In this document: positions 28,193 to 37,587 of the stretch, one piece after another | Numbering within the stretch: the stretch's first letter is position 1 | Layout: each line of letters opens with the position of its first letter | Source of the DNA: Williamsia muralis NBRC 105860 | GTDB taxonomy: Bacteria; Actinomycetota; Actinomycetes; Mycobacteriales; Mycobacteriaceae | Length of the DNA: 64,000 bases | NCBI RefSeq assembly: GCF_001598915.1 | Contig: NZ_BDAP01000005.1 | Location: forward strand, 186,001 to 250,000 | Direction of reading: 5' to 3' | Program-made: the position numbers and the translations under genes | Notes under the pieces: model-generated | Database searches by the model: none | Seen by the model: only the letters and a program-made list of their open reading frames with translations | Told to the model about the DNA's origin: nothing

Positions 28193-28852
28193 TCACGCAG
28201 CGCGCTGCGTGTAGCTGTCGACATACTGCTGGCCCGACAATCGCGAGAGGGCCGCCATCAGATGGTCCGTGGCCTCTCGGACATCCGTTGGACTGTCAGC
28301 GGAGAATGTCGACAAGACGAGGGGCTGCCCGACGACGACGTGCACTTTGCCAGGCCGCCATAGCCGCGCGCCAGGAGGGTTCACGCGGTCGGTTCCCTTG
28401 AGTGCCAGAGGCACAACCGGCGCACCCGTCGCCAAGGCGACACGCATCACGCCGGTTCTCCCCCGGTGCAGCAGCCCATCTCTCGATCGCGTGCCCTCAG
28501 GGTGGATGCCCCACACGCCGCCGGCACCGACGATGGCAACAGCTTCATCGAGTGCGGAAACGCTTGCGGCACCCCCTCGGCGGTCAATGGAAAGTTGCCC
28601 GGTGGCCGAGAAGAACCACCGCTGCACACAGCCACGAATACCTGCGCCCGTGAAGTACTCCGCCTTGGCGACAAAGGTGACCCGGCGCGGCAACACGAGA
28701 ACCATCAGCAGAGAGTCGACCACCGCCAAGTGGTTCGCCGCCACGATCACAGGTCCGGTCGGGGGGAAGTTCGACAACCCGACAACGCTTGGACGCGCGA
28801 CGAGCCGCAGAAAGGGACCGATCAAGACATATTTGAAAACCCAGTACCACAT
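28193..28852 (-). CDS. 1-acyl-sn-glycerol-3-phosphate acyltransferase (PlsC family)
   Basis: This is a membrane-associated acyltransferase of glycerolipid synthesis (219 aa). The start ATG 28852 has an excellent AAAGGAGG site 8 nt away. The catalytic HX4D motif is NHLAVVDS (about residue 40), and the substrate motif HPEGTRSRDG is intact. It is transcribed divergently from a TetR gene, with paired palindromes in the gap that overlap its leader, so the acyltransferase is the likely regulatory target. PlsC-like proteins may also acylate other polyols, so the exact acceptor is uncertain. Confidence 0.9.
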   Translation of the reverse strand: MWYWVFKYVLIGPFLRLVARPSVVGLSNFPPTGPVIVAANHLAVVDSLLMVLVLPRRVTFVAKAEYFTGAGIRGCVQRWFFSATGQLSIDRRGGAASVSALDEAVAIVGAGGVWGIHPEGTRSRDGLLHRGRTGVMRVALATGAPVVPLALKGTDRVNPPGARLWRPGKVHVVVGQPLVLSTFSADSPTDVREATDHLMAALSRLSGQQYVDSYTQRAA

Positions 28853-28868
28853 GGATCGACCTCCTTTT

Positions 28869-28905
28869 GTAGACAATGTCTACACCGCTGGTAGACACTG
28901 TCTAC
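28869..28905. promoter_or_regulatory. Paired operator palindromes between plsC-like and TetR genes
   Basis: Two copies of GTAGACA-N-TGTCTAC occur at 28869-28883 and 28891-28905, with centres 22 bp apart (two helical turns). The first is flanked by T and A that extend the match to 17 bp. They lie directly between the acyltransferase ribosome site and the TetR ATG. This layout fits an autoregulating TetR repressor binding as two dimers. Confidence 0.75.
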
Positions 28906-29478
28906 ATGGCGGACCCTCCAGATACAAGAGCGCTCTTGGTGCAGGCAGGCATCGAACTCGTCGACTCTGCGGGGCTCGCTTCGGTCGGACTCAGATCGAT
29001 TGCGCGACACGCGGGCGTGTCACACGGAGCGCCAAGGCGCTATTTCCCCACTCACCGGAGCCTGTTGGCGGCAATCGCAGCGGCCGGCCTGGACGATCTG
29101 AAAACAGCTATGGCGGAGTCAGATTCGGAGCCGTCTACGTCACCGAACACAACACTGTCAGCGATGGCTCGCGCTTACGTCGATTTCGCCGCACGCCGAC
29201 CCGGGATGTTCGAACTGCTGTTCCGCCACGATCTACTCGAAGGTGGTGGCGAAAACCTGCGCGGCACGACGATCCCCATGCTCACGACCGTGGAGGGGCT
29301 GGTCGCGACCGTTGTCGGGCGCGACCAGGCGAGCAGCCGAGCCTTGTTGCTGTGGGCGTCGATACACGGAATTGCCGCGCTGACCGCGACTCGCGCGCTC
29401 GACGTGTTCGAGACGGACCTCGACGCCATGGTGACCGATGCGGTGTTTGTCCATCTGCATGCAGCCGCCGAGCAGTGA
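28906..29478 (+). CDS. TetR family transcriptional regulator
   Basis: This is a TetR/AcrR-type repressor of 190 aa. The helix-turn-helix is seen as GLRSIARHAGVSHGAPRRYF at about residues 27-46, followed by a helical ligand-binding domain. The start is placed at ATG 28906 immediately after the second operator copy and has no ribosome site, suggesting a leaderless message; ATG 28876 in frame would place the operator inside the gene. It probably controls itself and the divergent acyltransferase. It ends 3 nt from the convergent dinB stop. Confidence 0.88.
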   Translation: MADPPDTRALLVQAGIELVDSAGLASVGLRSIARHAGVSHGAPRRYFPTHRSLLAAIAAAGLDDLKTAMAESDSEPSTSPNTTLSAMARAYVDFAARRPGMFELLFRHDLLEGGGENLRGTTIPMLTTVEGLVATVVGRDQASSRALLLWASIHGIAALTATRALDVFETDLDAMVTDAVFVHLHAAAEQ

Positions 29479-29481
29479 CCG

Positions 29482-30882
29482 CTACTCATCCTCGTTCGCG
29501 AACCGGAGATGTTCTTCCGGCCAATCCAGGCTGAGCAGTGGATCCGCCACTTCCAACTGCGGATCGTCCAGCGAGAACGTCTTGGCGAATCCCGGACCGC
29601 GACTTCGTGTTTCGAATCGAACCGTGACCCGGCCGTGTCCGCTGCCCTGGACCCACCCATGCCCGTAATCGCGATGGTGCACATCGTTGCCGGTGGTCCA
29701 ACGCAGTCGGTCGGCGTTGGGGTCGCGACCGCCCGGGTGGTACATCTCCTCCGATGTCGATTCCGCGCTTGACTCCGGGGCCTCGAAAGTGGAGTCGAGC
29801 TCGGGGAACATCGCAAACTGCTGCACCGCGGTCAGTCCCGAGAAACCAACGCCGACAAGACGGATGGGCCCGATCTCCTGCGGGTCCAACGCCAGGCGCT
29901 GCGCGGCCGCGGCGAGTACGGGCAGCTCGGTGGTCGCAGCCGCAAGAGTGGTCGACCGGGTCAGCACCGACATGTCCGACTTCTTCAGCTTGACCACCAC
30001 CGTGCGCGAGCCCCGCCCATCGGCGAGCAGTCTCCGATGCGCAGACGTCGCAGCCCGCTCGACAGCACCGCGTAGATGCCCGAGGTCGGTGATGTCCTCG
30101 GCGAACGTCGATTCGGCGCTGATCTGCTTGGCCGATGCGCGCTCGGCGACCGGTCGGTCGTCTATCCCCTGAGCCAGCAGGTGCAACCCGGGTCCGACGG
30201 TGGCACCGAGAACCGACGACACCTCCAGCGTCGACATTCGTGCAAGGTCTCCGATGGTGTCGATTCCCAAGCGCTGCAGTCGCTCCCCGGCGACCGGGCC
30301 GATGCCCCACAGTTTGCGCACGGGCAGCCGGGCGAGGAACTCGCGCTGCTCCCCCGGCGTCACCACCACCACACCGTCCGGCTTTGCCATACCCGACGCG
30401 ATCTTTGCGATCTGTTTGCCACTCCCGAAGCCGACCGAGGCGGCCAAGCCCAGCTCGTCCCGAATACGGGCCCGGAGGCGCTCGGCAAAAGCTGCGGCGA
30501 CGTCGGCCGACGCGCCTGCCAGTTCGACCGGCTCCGCGAAAGCCTCATCGAACGACAACATCTCGATGACAGGAACCTGGGCGCGAATCAGGCCGAAGAC
30601 CCGCAGGCTCACCGCCCGGTAGACGGATCCGCGGGGCGGGAGGACGACGGCGCCCGGACCGACCAGTCGACGCGCTTGGTGCATCGGCATTGCCGAGTGT
30701 GCACCGAAAACCCGCGCCTCATAACTGCAGCCGGCGACCACTCCTCGGCCGCCCAGTCCCCCGACCAGCACCGGGCGGCCTCGAAGTGTTGGACGGGTGA
30801 GCTGCTCGACAGATGCGAAGAACGCATCCATGTCGATATGCATCACCCACCGGGAACTGATGTTCCCGTCCTGCACCCGCAC
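29482..30882 (-). CDS. dinB: DNA polymerase IV (Y-family, DinB/DinX)
   Basis: This is a translesion polymerase of 466 aa. Catalytic motifs are [14 protein letters not shown] at the N-terminus and [12 protein letters not shown] (usually S-x-DE) in the palm. [17 protein letters not shown] is the family finger motif. The little-finger domain covers about 240-350. The C-terminal 100 residues ([20 protein letters not shown]) are an extra Gly/Asp/Trp-rich tail also seen in mycobacterial DinX/DinB1. It lies next to ileS and near ansA as in Rv1536-Rv1538c. No SOS box is visible upstream, in line with the non-LexA control of mycobacterial dinB genes. Confidence 0.93.
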   Translation of the reverse strand: MRVQDGNISSRWVMHIDMDAFFASVEQLTRPTLRGRPVLVGGLGGRGVVAGCSYEARVFGAHSAMPMHQARRLVGPGAVVLPPRGSVYRAVSLRVFGLIRAQVPVIEMLSFDEAFAEPVELAGASADVAAAFAERLRARIRDELGLAASVGFGSGKQIAKIASGMAKPDGVVVVTPGEQREFLARLPVRKLWGIGPVAGERLQRLGIDTIGDLARMSTLEVSSVLGATVGPGLHLLAQGIDDRPVAERASAKQISAESTFAEDITDLGHLRGAVERAATSAHRRLLADGRGSRTVVVKLKKSDMSVLTRSTTLAAATTELPVLAAAAQRLALDPQEIGPIRLVGVGFSGLTAVQQFAMFPELDSTFEAPESSAESTSEEMYHPGGRDPNADRLRWTTGNDVHHRDYGHGWVQGSGHGRVTVRFETRSRGPGFAKTFSLDDPQLEVADPLLSLDWPEEHLRFANEDE

Positions 30883-30910
30883 ACAGTGATGGTATGCCCC
30901 GTTCGGCGGA

Positions 30911-31372
30911 TCAGGGGACGTGCACCGGCGTCAGCTCGAACACCGGAATGGCCGGGCCCGCAGCGGTCAGTTCGTCATCGCTCGAGTCTGCGGAGATCTT
31001 GACGGGCATCAACGACGCAACCTCCCAGCCCCAGCGCTTGAGATACGGGCGAAGCACCGGCGGCTTGTCCGCATGGGCCAGCTCGGTGACGCGGTAGGTC
31101 GTCGAAGTCCGGCCACCGCGCAGTGTGCACTCCCCCGACGCCCGCACATTCCTCGCCCACTGAGTCTCTCCGCGAGCACCGATCAGGAATGTCCGGCCGT
31201 CCAGACGCAACGGGTTGACCGGGATGCGCTGGATCGCACCGGTCTTGCGACCGCGGACCTCGAGCGTGCGGGCGCCGGCGAGAGTGATCCCACGGTCGGC
31301 CATCCAGGCGACAACCGAGTTGAACACGGCAACGGACTTACCAGGCTTGTTGTAGTGGGTCGCGGCGGTCAT
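30911..31372 (-). CDS. Deazaflavin (F420)-dependent nitroreductase family protein
   Basis: This is a second Ddn-like protein (153 aa). ATG 31372 has an AGGAG site. The family core is [20 protein letters not shown], where GRKTG is the cofactor loop, with [20 protein letters not shown] next. It is divergent from a TetR gene, with two copies of a palindrome in the 114-bp gap. It is only distantly similar to the Ddn-like gene at 15888, so it is not a recent duplicate. It may be a drug- or quinone-reducing enzyme induced by the TetR ligand (inference). Confidence 0.88.
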   Translation of the reverse strand: MTAATHYNKPGKSVAVFNSVVAWMADRGITLAGARTLEVRGRKTGAIQRIPVNPLRLDGRTFLIGARGETQWARNVRASGECTLRGGRTSTTYRVTELAHADKPPVLRPYLKRWGWEVASLMPVKISADSSDDELTAAGPAIPVFELTPVHVP

Positions 31373-31399
31373 GGTGGCTCCTGGGTTTCTCGAGTTGAT

Positions 31400-31465
31400 G
31401 AGAGCACTGCTCTCTGTTTCTCCGAGTGTGCGCCCCCGTCGCCAGAAATGCAAGAGCACTGCTCT
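31400..31465. promoter_or_regulatory. Paired operator palindromes between Ddn-like and TetR genes
   Basis: The 13-bp palindrome AGAGCA-C-TGCTCT occurs at 31401-31413 (extended to 15 bp, 31400-31414) and again at 31453-31465, with centres 52 bp apart. One copy is near the Ddn-like start (31372) and one near the TetR start (31487). Each probably covers one divergent promoter, fitting control of both genes by the TetR protein. Confidence 0.75.
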
Positions 31466-31486
31466 CTTTTGTGCGAGGATGGACGG

Positions 31487-32233
31487 GTGCCCCCGCAATC
31501 GACTCACCGAGAAAAGACCGCGACGGAGTCGACACCGCGCGCGATGGCCCGCGCCCGCACGCAGGAACGCATCCTCGAACTCGGCCGCGATCATCTGGCC
31601 AGATATGGCGCTGCGGCGCTGTCGCTGCGTGCCATCGCACGCGACCTCGACTTGGTCTCGTCCGCCGTCTACCGGTACGTCGCCAACCGCGACCAGTTGT
31701 TGACGCTGCTGGTGGTGGATGCGTACACCGAGCTGGCAGATCACGTGGCGGAAGCCCACGAATCAGCCGCCCCGGACGCATTCCGGGAACGACTGATGGT
31801 CAGCTGCCAAGCTTTCCGACGATGGGCGGTGGCCGAACCGGCCCGCTACGCACTGCTCTACGGCAGCCCCGTGCCCGGCTACCAGGCACCCGCAGAACTG
31901 ACCACCGAGCCGGGCACTCGCGTAGTCGGCCTGCTGCTGAAGACGTTGCACCAGGCCGCATCTGCCGGGCGGATCGAAGATCAACCGAGCTATGGCGACC
32001 TACCAGGTGCCGGCTTCGCGCCGATCAGAGACGAGTTCGCCCTCGACATCGACGACCAGCACGTTCATACGGCGATCCTGCTGTGGGCCACCACGGTTGG
32101 GCTGACGAGCCTGGAAGTGTTCGGCCAGTTCGGATCCGAACCGCCGACCGATCTGGAGGTCCTGTTCGACCTCCAGATCGGCGGCGTACTCGATCGGATC
32201 GGACTCGGCCGCGACCAGTCGACGGGTGATTAA
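31487..32233 (+). CDS. TetR family transcriptional regulator (WHG-type C-terminal domain)
   Basis: This is a regulator of 248 aa starting at GTG 31487 with a GAGGATGG site. The DNA-binding domain is at about residues 20-80 ([20 protein letters not shown]). The C-terminal part resembles TetR proteins with a WHG domain ([20 protein letters not shown]). It is divergent from the Ddn-like gene and flanked by duplicated palindromes, which are its probable operators. Its stop codon overlaps the convergent ileS stop by 4 nt. Confidence 0.88.
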   Translation: MPPQSTHREKTATESTPRAMARARTQERILELGRDHLARYGAAALSLRAIARDLDLVSSAVYRYVANRDQLLTLLVVDAYTELADHVAEAHESAAPDAFRERLMVSCQAFRRWAVAEPARYALLYGSPVPGYQAPAELTTEPGTRVVGLLLKTLHQAASAGRIEDQPSYGDLPGAGFAPIRDEFALDIDDQHVHTAILLWATTVGLTSLEVFGQFGSEPPTDLEVLFDLQIGGVLDRIGLGRDQSTGD

Positions 32234-35200
32234 CCGGCCGTGGTCGCCTTCACCAGCGTCGCTTGCACACCGTCACCCAAGGCCACCCACTCGCCGGCGG
32301 CGTTGCCGTCGTGACCGGCCACCAGGTCGAGCTCGACCGCAAGAACTTCCCCGGCGATCAGATCGCGGTGCCGCCGCGCCCACTCGACGTGGTTGTCGGG
32401 CACCGCGAGTGTCACGCGGATGCGGTCGGACACATCCAGACCTGCCGCACGGCGCGCTTCTTGCAGCTCGCGGATGCGGTCCTTGGCCCAGCCCTCGGCC
32501 TCGAGTTCCTCGGTGACGGACGTGTCCAACACCACCAGACCCGCCCCGGCAGGCAGCTCTGCGGTCGACTCCGGCTGTACCGCAACGAGTTTGCGTGTGT
32601 ACTCGCCTTCGAGCAGCTCGATCCCATCCGCGCTGACCACATCGACACCATCACGCTCGTCGATCGTGACGTTGCCGGCCTTGACCGCCTTGATGACGCG
32701 CTGGACGTCCTTGCCCAGACGGGGTCCGGCAACTCTGGCGTTCACCGCGAGCTCAACCCGGCCGTATTGGTCCGCATCGTCGGTCAGACGCACGGACTTC
32801 ACGTTCATCTCGTCGGCGATCAGGTCGGAATACGGCCTCAACCGCTCGGCATCGGCGGATGCGACGGTCAACGACGGCAGCGGGAGGCGCACCCGGAGCT
32901 TGTTCGCCTTGCGCAGACTCGACGCCACCGAGCAGACGGCCTGCACATCGTCCATCGCCGCAACCAGATCAGGATCGGCCGGCAGCTCGTCGTCGGTCGG
33001 CCAATCGGTGAGGTGGACCGAGCGACCTCCGGTCAGGCCCCGCCAGATCGCCTCCGTGGCGAGCGGCAGGAGCGGCGCCGCCAGGCGGCAGGCCACCTCG
33101 AGCACGGTGTACAACGTGTCGAAGGCCTCGGGCGCATCGTCCTGGCCCGCCCAGAAACGCGAACGCGACCGGCGCACATACCAATTGGTCAGCGCATCGC
33201 AGAAGTGACGGAACTCGTCACACGCCCCCGCGATGTCATAGGTCTCCATCTGCCCGGTCATCACATCGCGAGTGGCGGCTGCCTTGGCCAGGATGTACCG
33301 ATCGAGCACGTTGGTCGAGCCGGTACTCCACTGCGCAGGCCGGTCCGCATACAACTGCAGGAAGCTGTACGCGTTCCACAGCGGTAGCAACGCCTGCCGA
33401 ACACCCTCGCGGATGCCGCGCTCGGTCACCACCAGGTTGCCACCACGCAGGATCGGAGACGCCATCAGGAACCACCGCATGGCATCACTGCCGTCACGGT
33501 CGAACACCTCGTTGACGTCGGGGTAGTTGCGCTTCGACTTCGACATCTTCTGCCCGTCGTCGCCGAGCACGATGCCGTGGGCGGCAACGGTACGGAACGC
33601 CGGGCGGTCGAACAGTGCGGTCGACAGGACGTGCAGGTTGTAGAACCATCCGCGCGTCTGCCCGTTGTACTCGACGATGAAGTCGCCCGGACTGTGTCCC
33701 GGTAGAGAGTCCGTTCCCTCGAACCAATCGGTGTTCTCGAACGGGTAGTGCACCTGTGCATACGGCATCGAACCGGACTCGAACCAGCAGTCCAGCACTT
33801 CCGGAACCCGTCGCATCGTCGACTTACCGCTCGGATCATCAGGATTGGCGCGGGTGAGCTCGTCGATGAACGGGCGGTGCAGGTTGTGGGGACGCACGCC
33901 GAAGTCGCGCTCGAGCTCGTCGAGACTGCCGTACACGTCGACCCGCGGGTACTCGGGATCGTCGGACACCCACACGGGGATGGGCGCACCCCAGTACCTG
34001 TTGCGACTGATATTCCAGTCCTTGGCCCCTTCGAGCCACTTACCGAACTGGCCGTCGCGGATGTGCTCCGGCGACCACTCGATCTGCTTGTTGAGCTCCA
34101 CCATCCGGTCGCGGAACGTGGTGACCGCGACGAACCACGAGGGCACCGCCATGTAGATCAACGGCTTTCCCGACCGCCATGAATGCGGATAGGAGTGCTC
34201 GATGGTCTCGTGGCGCAGGATCCTGCCCGCGGCTTTGAGGTCCTTGATGATCACCGGGTTCGCGTCGAAGACCTGCAGGCCCTCATAGGGAGCGACCAGG
34301 CTCGTGAATCGCCCGCCCGCATCCAGTGGTTGCACCACCTCGATGCCGTACGCGGTCGCGAGCTCCATGTCCTCTTCACCGAAAGCCGGTGCGAGGTGGA
34401 CGATTCCCGTACCGCTGTCGGTGGTGACGTAGTCACCCAGCAGAACACGGTGCGCCCCCTCGTGACCCGCGAAAAAGTCGAACGGCGGGGTGTAGTGCAC
34501 GTTCTCCAGTTCGGCACCTCGGTAGGTCCCCAGAACCTCGGGCTCTGAACCCAACTCACGTGCGTAGCTGCCGAGCAACGCGGTGGCGAGCAGATACTGC
34601 TGCCCGTCCTCTCCGCGAACGTGACTGTATTCGAACTCCGGATTCACGGCGATGGCCAGGTTCGACGGCAGTGTCCACGGTGTGGTCGTCCAGATCAGGG
34701 CTTCCACCCCGTCGAGCGCGGCAGGACCGGTATCGCTGGGACGCAGGGTCATTCGCACCGTGACAGCCGGATCCTGGCGCATCTTGTAGGCGTCGTCGAG
34801 CTTGCTCTCCTGATTCGACAACGGAGTCTGCTCGTACCAGGAGTACGGCAGCACGCGGTAGCCCTGGTAGATCAGGCCCTTGTCATGGAGCGCCTTGAAC
34901 GCCCACATCACCGACTCCATGAAGTCGATGTCGAGGGTCTTGTAGTCGTTGTCGAAGTCGACCCATCGGGCCTGGCGCGTCACGTACTCCCGCCACTCGT
35001 CGGTGTAGCGCAGCACCGATGCGCGGCAGTAGTCGTTGAACTTCGCGACGCCCATGGTCTCGATCTGGGACTTGTCGGTGATCCCGAGCTGGCGTTCGGC
35101 CTCCAGTTCCGCAGGCAGGCCGTGGGTGTCCCAGCCGAAGCGGCGATCGACCTTCTTGCCTCGCATGGTCTGGAAACGCGGAACGAGGTCTTTCACGTAC

Positions 35201-35460
35201 CCGGTGAGGAGGTGACCGTAGTGCGGCAGTCCGTTGGCAAAGGGGGGCCCGTCGTAGAAGACGAACTCAGGCGCGTCGGCACGGTTGTCGATGGAGGCCC
35301 GGAACGTGTCGTCGGCCTGCCAGTAGTCGAGCACTCGCTTCTCGACATCGGGAAAAGACGGCGCTCCGGCCTTGGTTCCCCCGGTGAGATCGACCAGCGG
35401 GTACACGCGAGTTGCTGAGCCACTCGTCGATGGGGCTGATATCGGGTCCTGTGTGGTCAC
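32230..35460 (-). CDS. ileS: Isoleucyl-tRNA synthetase
   Basis: IleRS charges tRNA-Ile. It is 1076 aa with a GTG start and a GAGGAGA site. Class I motifs are [11 protein letters not shown] (HIGH) and [13 protein letters not shown] (KMSKS). The CP1 editing domain lies between, with anticodon-binding and C-terminal domains after about 700. Length, the KRNYP context and the lack of a C-terminal zinc knuckle fit the eukaryote-like (type 2) IleRS of mycobacteria, a group often less sensitive to mupirocin (family knowledge). Translation is predicted to be controlled by the upstream T-box. Confidence 0.95.
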   Translation of the reverse strand: MTTQDPISAPSTSGSATRVYPLVDLTGGTKAGAPSFPDVEKRVLDYWQADDTFRASIDNRADAPEFVFYDGPPFANGLPHYGHLLTGYVKDLVPRFQTMRGKKVDRRFGWDTHGLPAELEAERQLGITDKSQIETMGVAKFNDYCRASVLRYTDEWREYVTRQARWVDFDNDYKTLDIDFMESVMWAFKALHDKGLIYQGYRVLPYSWYEQTPLSNQESKLDDAYKMRQDPAVTVRMTLRPSDTGPAALDGVEALIWTTTPWTLPSNLAIAVNPEFEYSHVRGEDGQQYLLATALLGSYARELGSEPEVLGTYRGAELENVHYTPPFDFFAGHEGAHRVLLGDYVTTDSGTGIVHLAPAFGEEDMELATAYGIEVVQPLDAGGRFTSLVAPYEGLQVFDANPVIIKDLKAAGRILRHETIEHSYPHSWRSGKPLIYMAVPSWFVAVTTFRDRMVELNKQIEWSPEHIRDGQFGKWLEGAKDWNISRNRYWGAPIPVWVSDDPEYPRVDVYGSLDELERDFGVRPHNLHRPFIDELTRANPDDPSGKSTMRRVPEVLDCWFESGSMPYAQVHYPFENTDWFEGTDSLPGHSPGDFIVEYNGQTRGWFYNLHVLSTALFDRPAFRTVAAHGIVLGDDGQKMSKSKRNYPDVNEVFDRDGSDAMRWFLMASPILRGGNLVVTERGIREGVRQALLPLWNAYSFLQLYADRPAQWSTGSTNVLDRYILAKAAATRDVMTGQMETYDIAGACDEFRHFCDALTNWYVRRSRSRFWAGQDDAPEAFDTLYTVLEVACRLAAPLLPLATEAIWRGLTGGRSVHLTDWPTDDELPADPDLVAAMDDVQAVCSVASSLRKANKLRVRLPLPSLTVASADAERLRPYSDLIADEMNVKSVRLTDDADQYGRVELAVNARVAGPRLGKDVQRVIKAVKAGNVTIDERDGVDVVSADGIELLEGEYTRKLVAVQPESTAELPAGAGLVVLDTSVTEELEAEGWAKDRIRELQEARRAAGLDVSDRIRVTLAVPDNHVEWARRHRDLIAGEVLAVELDLVAGHDGNAAGEWVALGDGVQATLVKATTAG

Positions 35461-35464
35461 TACC

Positions 35465-35698
35465 GTCTCCTCGTGCGTCGGCTTTGCTGCCTGGCACGGG
35501 GACGAACCGATGAATCATCGGCCGCGGTACCACCCCGCTTGCGTCCGTGGGACGCCACTCGGTCGATCTGCCGGCGAGACGCCGGTAATCGTCGAGGCGT
35601 TGACGGGCCTCACCCGCCCGGTTCTACTGGGGATCGCCCAGGGCGATCCTGTTCTTCCGAGAGCTCCCCGGTGATGGCCGGATCAACGCTGATGACAA
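35465..35698 (-). promoter_or_regulatory. T-box riboswitch (translational type) controlling ileS
   Basis: The leader of ileS contains the T-box hallmark GGGTGGTACCGCGG (minus strand, 35522-35535), whose UGGU would pair with the ACCA end of uncharged tRNA-Ile. Upstream, Stem I features include CCATCACCGGGGAGC with ATC (Ile codon) at 35673-35675 as the likely specifier, followed by AGTAGAACCGGGCGGG. There is no U-run terminator; actinobacterial ileS T-boxes are known to act by hiding the ribosome site. It begins immediately after the stop of the preceding gene. Confidence 0.92.
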
Positions 35699-35700
35699 GT

Positions 35701-36057
35701 CTAACGCGGCTTGTCGAGATGTATTTCCTCGGTGGGCGGGTCATCGTCGTACCGGTGACCCGGCGCATCCGAGTGACCCTGCGCATCCGCGTCCTGCTGA
35801 TGCCCGCTCCGGTCTCGCACCTGATCGGCGGACCCGGGGTCTGCTTGGTCGTCCGCGCCCGAGTCTGCCCGGGCGTCGTGGTCGGCCTGATCAGAGTTCG
35901 ACCGGCGGCCGAGCCCGATCAGGTCTGCCAGCAGGAATCCGACTCCGATCACGCACACCACGATGCACGCGACCGCGAGCCAGAGGACCCCGCTGATCAG
36001 CGCCGCCACCAGCAGGACGAATCCCACCAGGGTGGCGCCCAGCGCCAGCACCAGCAC
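35701..36057 (-). CDS. Small membrane protein, conserved hypothetical
   Basis: This is a 118-aa protein with two closely spaced membrane segments in the first 50 residues (LVLALGATLVGFVLLVAALI, then WLAVACIVVCVIGVGFLLAD) and a hydrophilic Asp/His/Gln-rich tail (DQADHDARADSGADDQADPG). GTG start. It lies 20 bp after wag31 on the same strand and directly before the ileS T-box. Similar small proteins sit beside divIVA in other mycolic actinobacteria (from memory). Function is unknown; association with the polar growth machinery is only contextual. Confidence 0.75.
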   Translation of the reverse strand: MLVLALGATLVGFVLLVAALISGVLWLAVACIVVCVIGVGFLLADLIGLGRRSNSDQADHDARADSGADDQADPGSADQVRDRSGHQQDADAQGHSDAPGHRYDDDPPTEEIHLDKPR

Positions 36058-36077
36058 GGATCAGACCCCGACGAAAA

Positions 36078-36902
36078 TCAGTTGTTCGGCTTGCTGAATC
36101 CGCCGGAGTTGGTGAAACCACCATTGCCGGGATCGGACGAGAAAGCGTCGCCACCACGTGCGTTGTCCACCGGTGCGGCGCTGCCACGCTGCTGCAACTC
36201 TTCGAGCTGGGATTCGAGGTACGTCTTGAGCCGCGTGCGGTACTCGCGCTCGAACGTCTTGAGCTGTTCGATTCGACCCTCGAGTACAGAGCGCTGCTGG
36301 TTGATCGTGCCCATGATCTCGGTGTGCTTGCGCTCGGCGTCGGCCTGCAGAGCGTCGGCCTTCTCCTGCGCCTGCCGGGTCTGGGTCTCGGCGCGCGACT
36401 GCGCGTCGGCCAGAATCGCCTCGGAACGCTGACGGGCATCGCTCAGCATCGCCTCGGACTTCGAGCGGGCGTCGCCGACGAGAGCATCGGCACGTGCGCG
36501 TGCGTCGGCAACCATGGCCTCGGACTCGCTGCGCGCGTTGTTGGTCAGACGATCCGCGGTCTCCTGGGCCAGGCCCAGCACGCGGGCTGCCCGGATGCTC
36601 TGGTCCTCGTTGGAGGACTGCTGCGGCTGCTGCTGCGCCGCCGGCTCGGGGGCCGGAGGCTGCTGCTTGGCGAAGGTCTGTGTCGCCGGCTCTTGCGCGG
36701 GCGCAGACTTCTTGGCCTGATCCACCTCGCCTTCGAGCTCCTCGACGCGCTGCTTCAAGTCGGAGTTCTCTTCGATCAGACGCGCCAGTTCAGCTTCTAC
36801 GAAGTCGAGGAACTGATCGACTTCGTCCTCGTTGTAGCCGCGCTTACCGATCGGCGGTTTGCTGAACGCGACGTTGTGCACATCAGCTGGTGTCAGCCGC
36901 AT
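36078..36902 (-). CDS. wag31: Polar growth protein DivIVA/Wag31
   Basis: Wag31 is a coiled-coil scaffold that marks curved membrane at cell poles and directs wall growth (274 aa). The conserved N-terminal DivIVA domain is [37 protein letters not shown] Gln/Pro/Ala-rich linker (68-100) follows, then a long coiled coil with repeats of the form [20 protein letters not shown] (about 120-235). The tail is Gly/Asn/Ser-rich ([20 protein letters not shown]). A GGGGACC site precedes the ATG. In mycobacteria it is phosphorylated by PknA; the site here is not assigned. Confidence 0.95.
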   Translation of the reverse strand: MRLTPADVHNVAFSKPPIGKRGYNEDEVDQFLDFVEAELARLIEENSDLKQRVEELEGEVDQAKKSAPAQEPATQTFAKQQPPAPEPAAQQQPQQSSNEDQSIRAARVLGLAQETADRLTNNARSESEAMVADARARADALVGDARSKSEAMLSDARQRSEAILADAQSRAETQTRQAQEKADALQADAERKHTEIMGTINQQRSVLEGRIEQLKTFEREYRTRLKTYLESQLEELQQRGSAAPVDNARGGDAFSSDPGNGGFTNSGGFSKPNN

Positions 36903-37239
36903 TGGTCGGTCCCCTTATACCTTGTGTCGAACATTGGTCTGCTTGTCTGGAGGTGCTGGCTGGCGTAGTCACCGCCCATGAATTCCACTTCTGACGCGAC
37001 CCAGATCATGGATCAGTCAGCCATATTATTCACGATCGACATCTAGCTGTAACTGGCGTCCATCCTGTCACACTAGAACCGTTCGTCGCACCCTTTGGTT
37101 GCTATGTCGAAATCAAACGGGTGTCAAAACGCACCATTTACTTCGGCGCGTCCCGAGTTTGTGACCCGTTCGTTATCAACCTACTCGATACTAATGCCCC
37201 CGCTTGCCATCCGGGGGTACGACCCGCGGTCGAATCCGA
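36903..37239. other. Intergenic region upstream of wag31 (promoter region, no gene)
   Basis: These 337 bp between yggT and wag31 hold no supported gene. The stretch 36990-37190 is clearly more A+T-rich than its surroundings and probably contains wag31 promoter elements. A hairpin CCCCCG-9 nt-CGGGGG (37197-37217) lies just after the yggT stop and may act as its terminator, although no U-tract follows. Confidence 0.6.
37197..37217 (-). terminator. Possible hairpin terminator after yggT
   Basis: CCCCCG (37197-37202) pairs with CGGGGG (37212-37217) across a 9-nt loop, 23 bp beyond the yggT stop in the direction of transcription. Strong G/C stem but no T-run, so termination is uncertain. Confidence 0.4.
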
Positions 37240-37521
37240 CTAGGGGGCGACCAACGACATCGCGATGAGAACCACGATCATCGTGATCATCAGCGACAGG
37301 TCCAGGCGAACAGGTCCGAGCGGGATCGGCGGCAGAATTCGACGCAGGGCCTTGATGGGTGGGTCTGTCGTGGTGAAGACAGTTTCGATGACCACCACCG
37401 AGGCTCCGGTGGGTCGCCACTCCCGGGCGAAGGTTCGCACCAATTCGATCACCAACCGACCGAGCAGAAGCAGCCAGTAGATGAAAAGGAGGTAGTAGAT
37501 AATCTCGCGTGCGATCGTCAC
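37240..37521 (-). CDS. YggT family membrane protein
   Basis: This is a 93-aa membrane protein of the YggT family with two hydrophobic segments: residues 7-25 (IIYYLLFIYWLLLLGRLVIE) and 74-92 (LSLMITMIVVLIAMSLV). The loop TTDPPIKALRRILPPIPLG, with PP(I/L)xxLRRxxPP, is the family signature. GTG start. It lies between sepF and wag31, as in Rv2146c. YggT proteins are linked to cell division or osmotic adaptation, but the mechanism is not settled. Confidence 0.9.
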   Translation of the reverse strand: MTIAREIIYYLLFIYWLLLLGRLVIELVRTFAREWRPTGASVVVIETVFTTTDPPIKALRRILPPIPLGPVRLDLSLMITMIVVLIAMSLVAP

Positions 37522-37587
37522 GCCACAACTCTGCCCGATTTCGGTCCCGGATGTGAAAACGACAGGCCGGCGGGCCGGTCGGCCGAC

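Noticed and set aside
28269-29534. 421-codon plus-strand frame across the acyltransferase and TetR genes
   Set aside because: It is a shadow frame running through an antisense acyltransferase, the operator region and an out-of-frame TetR gene.
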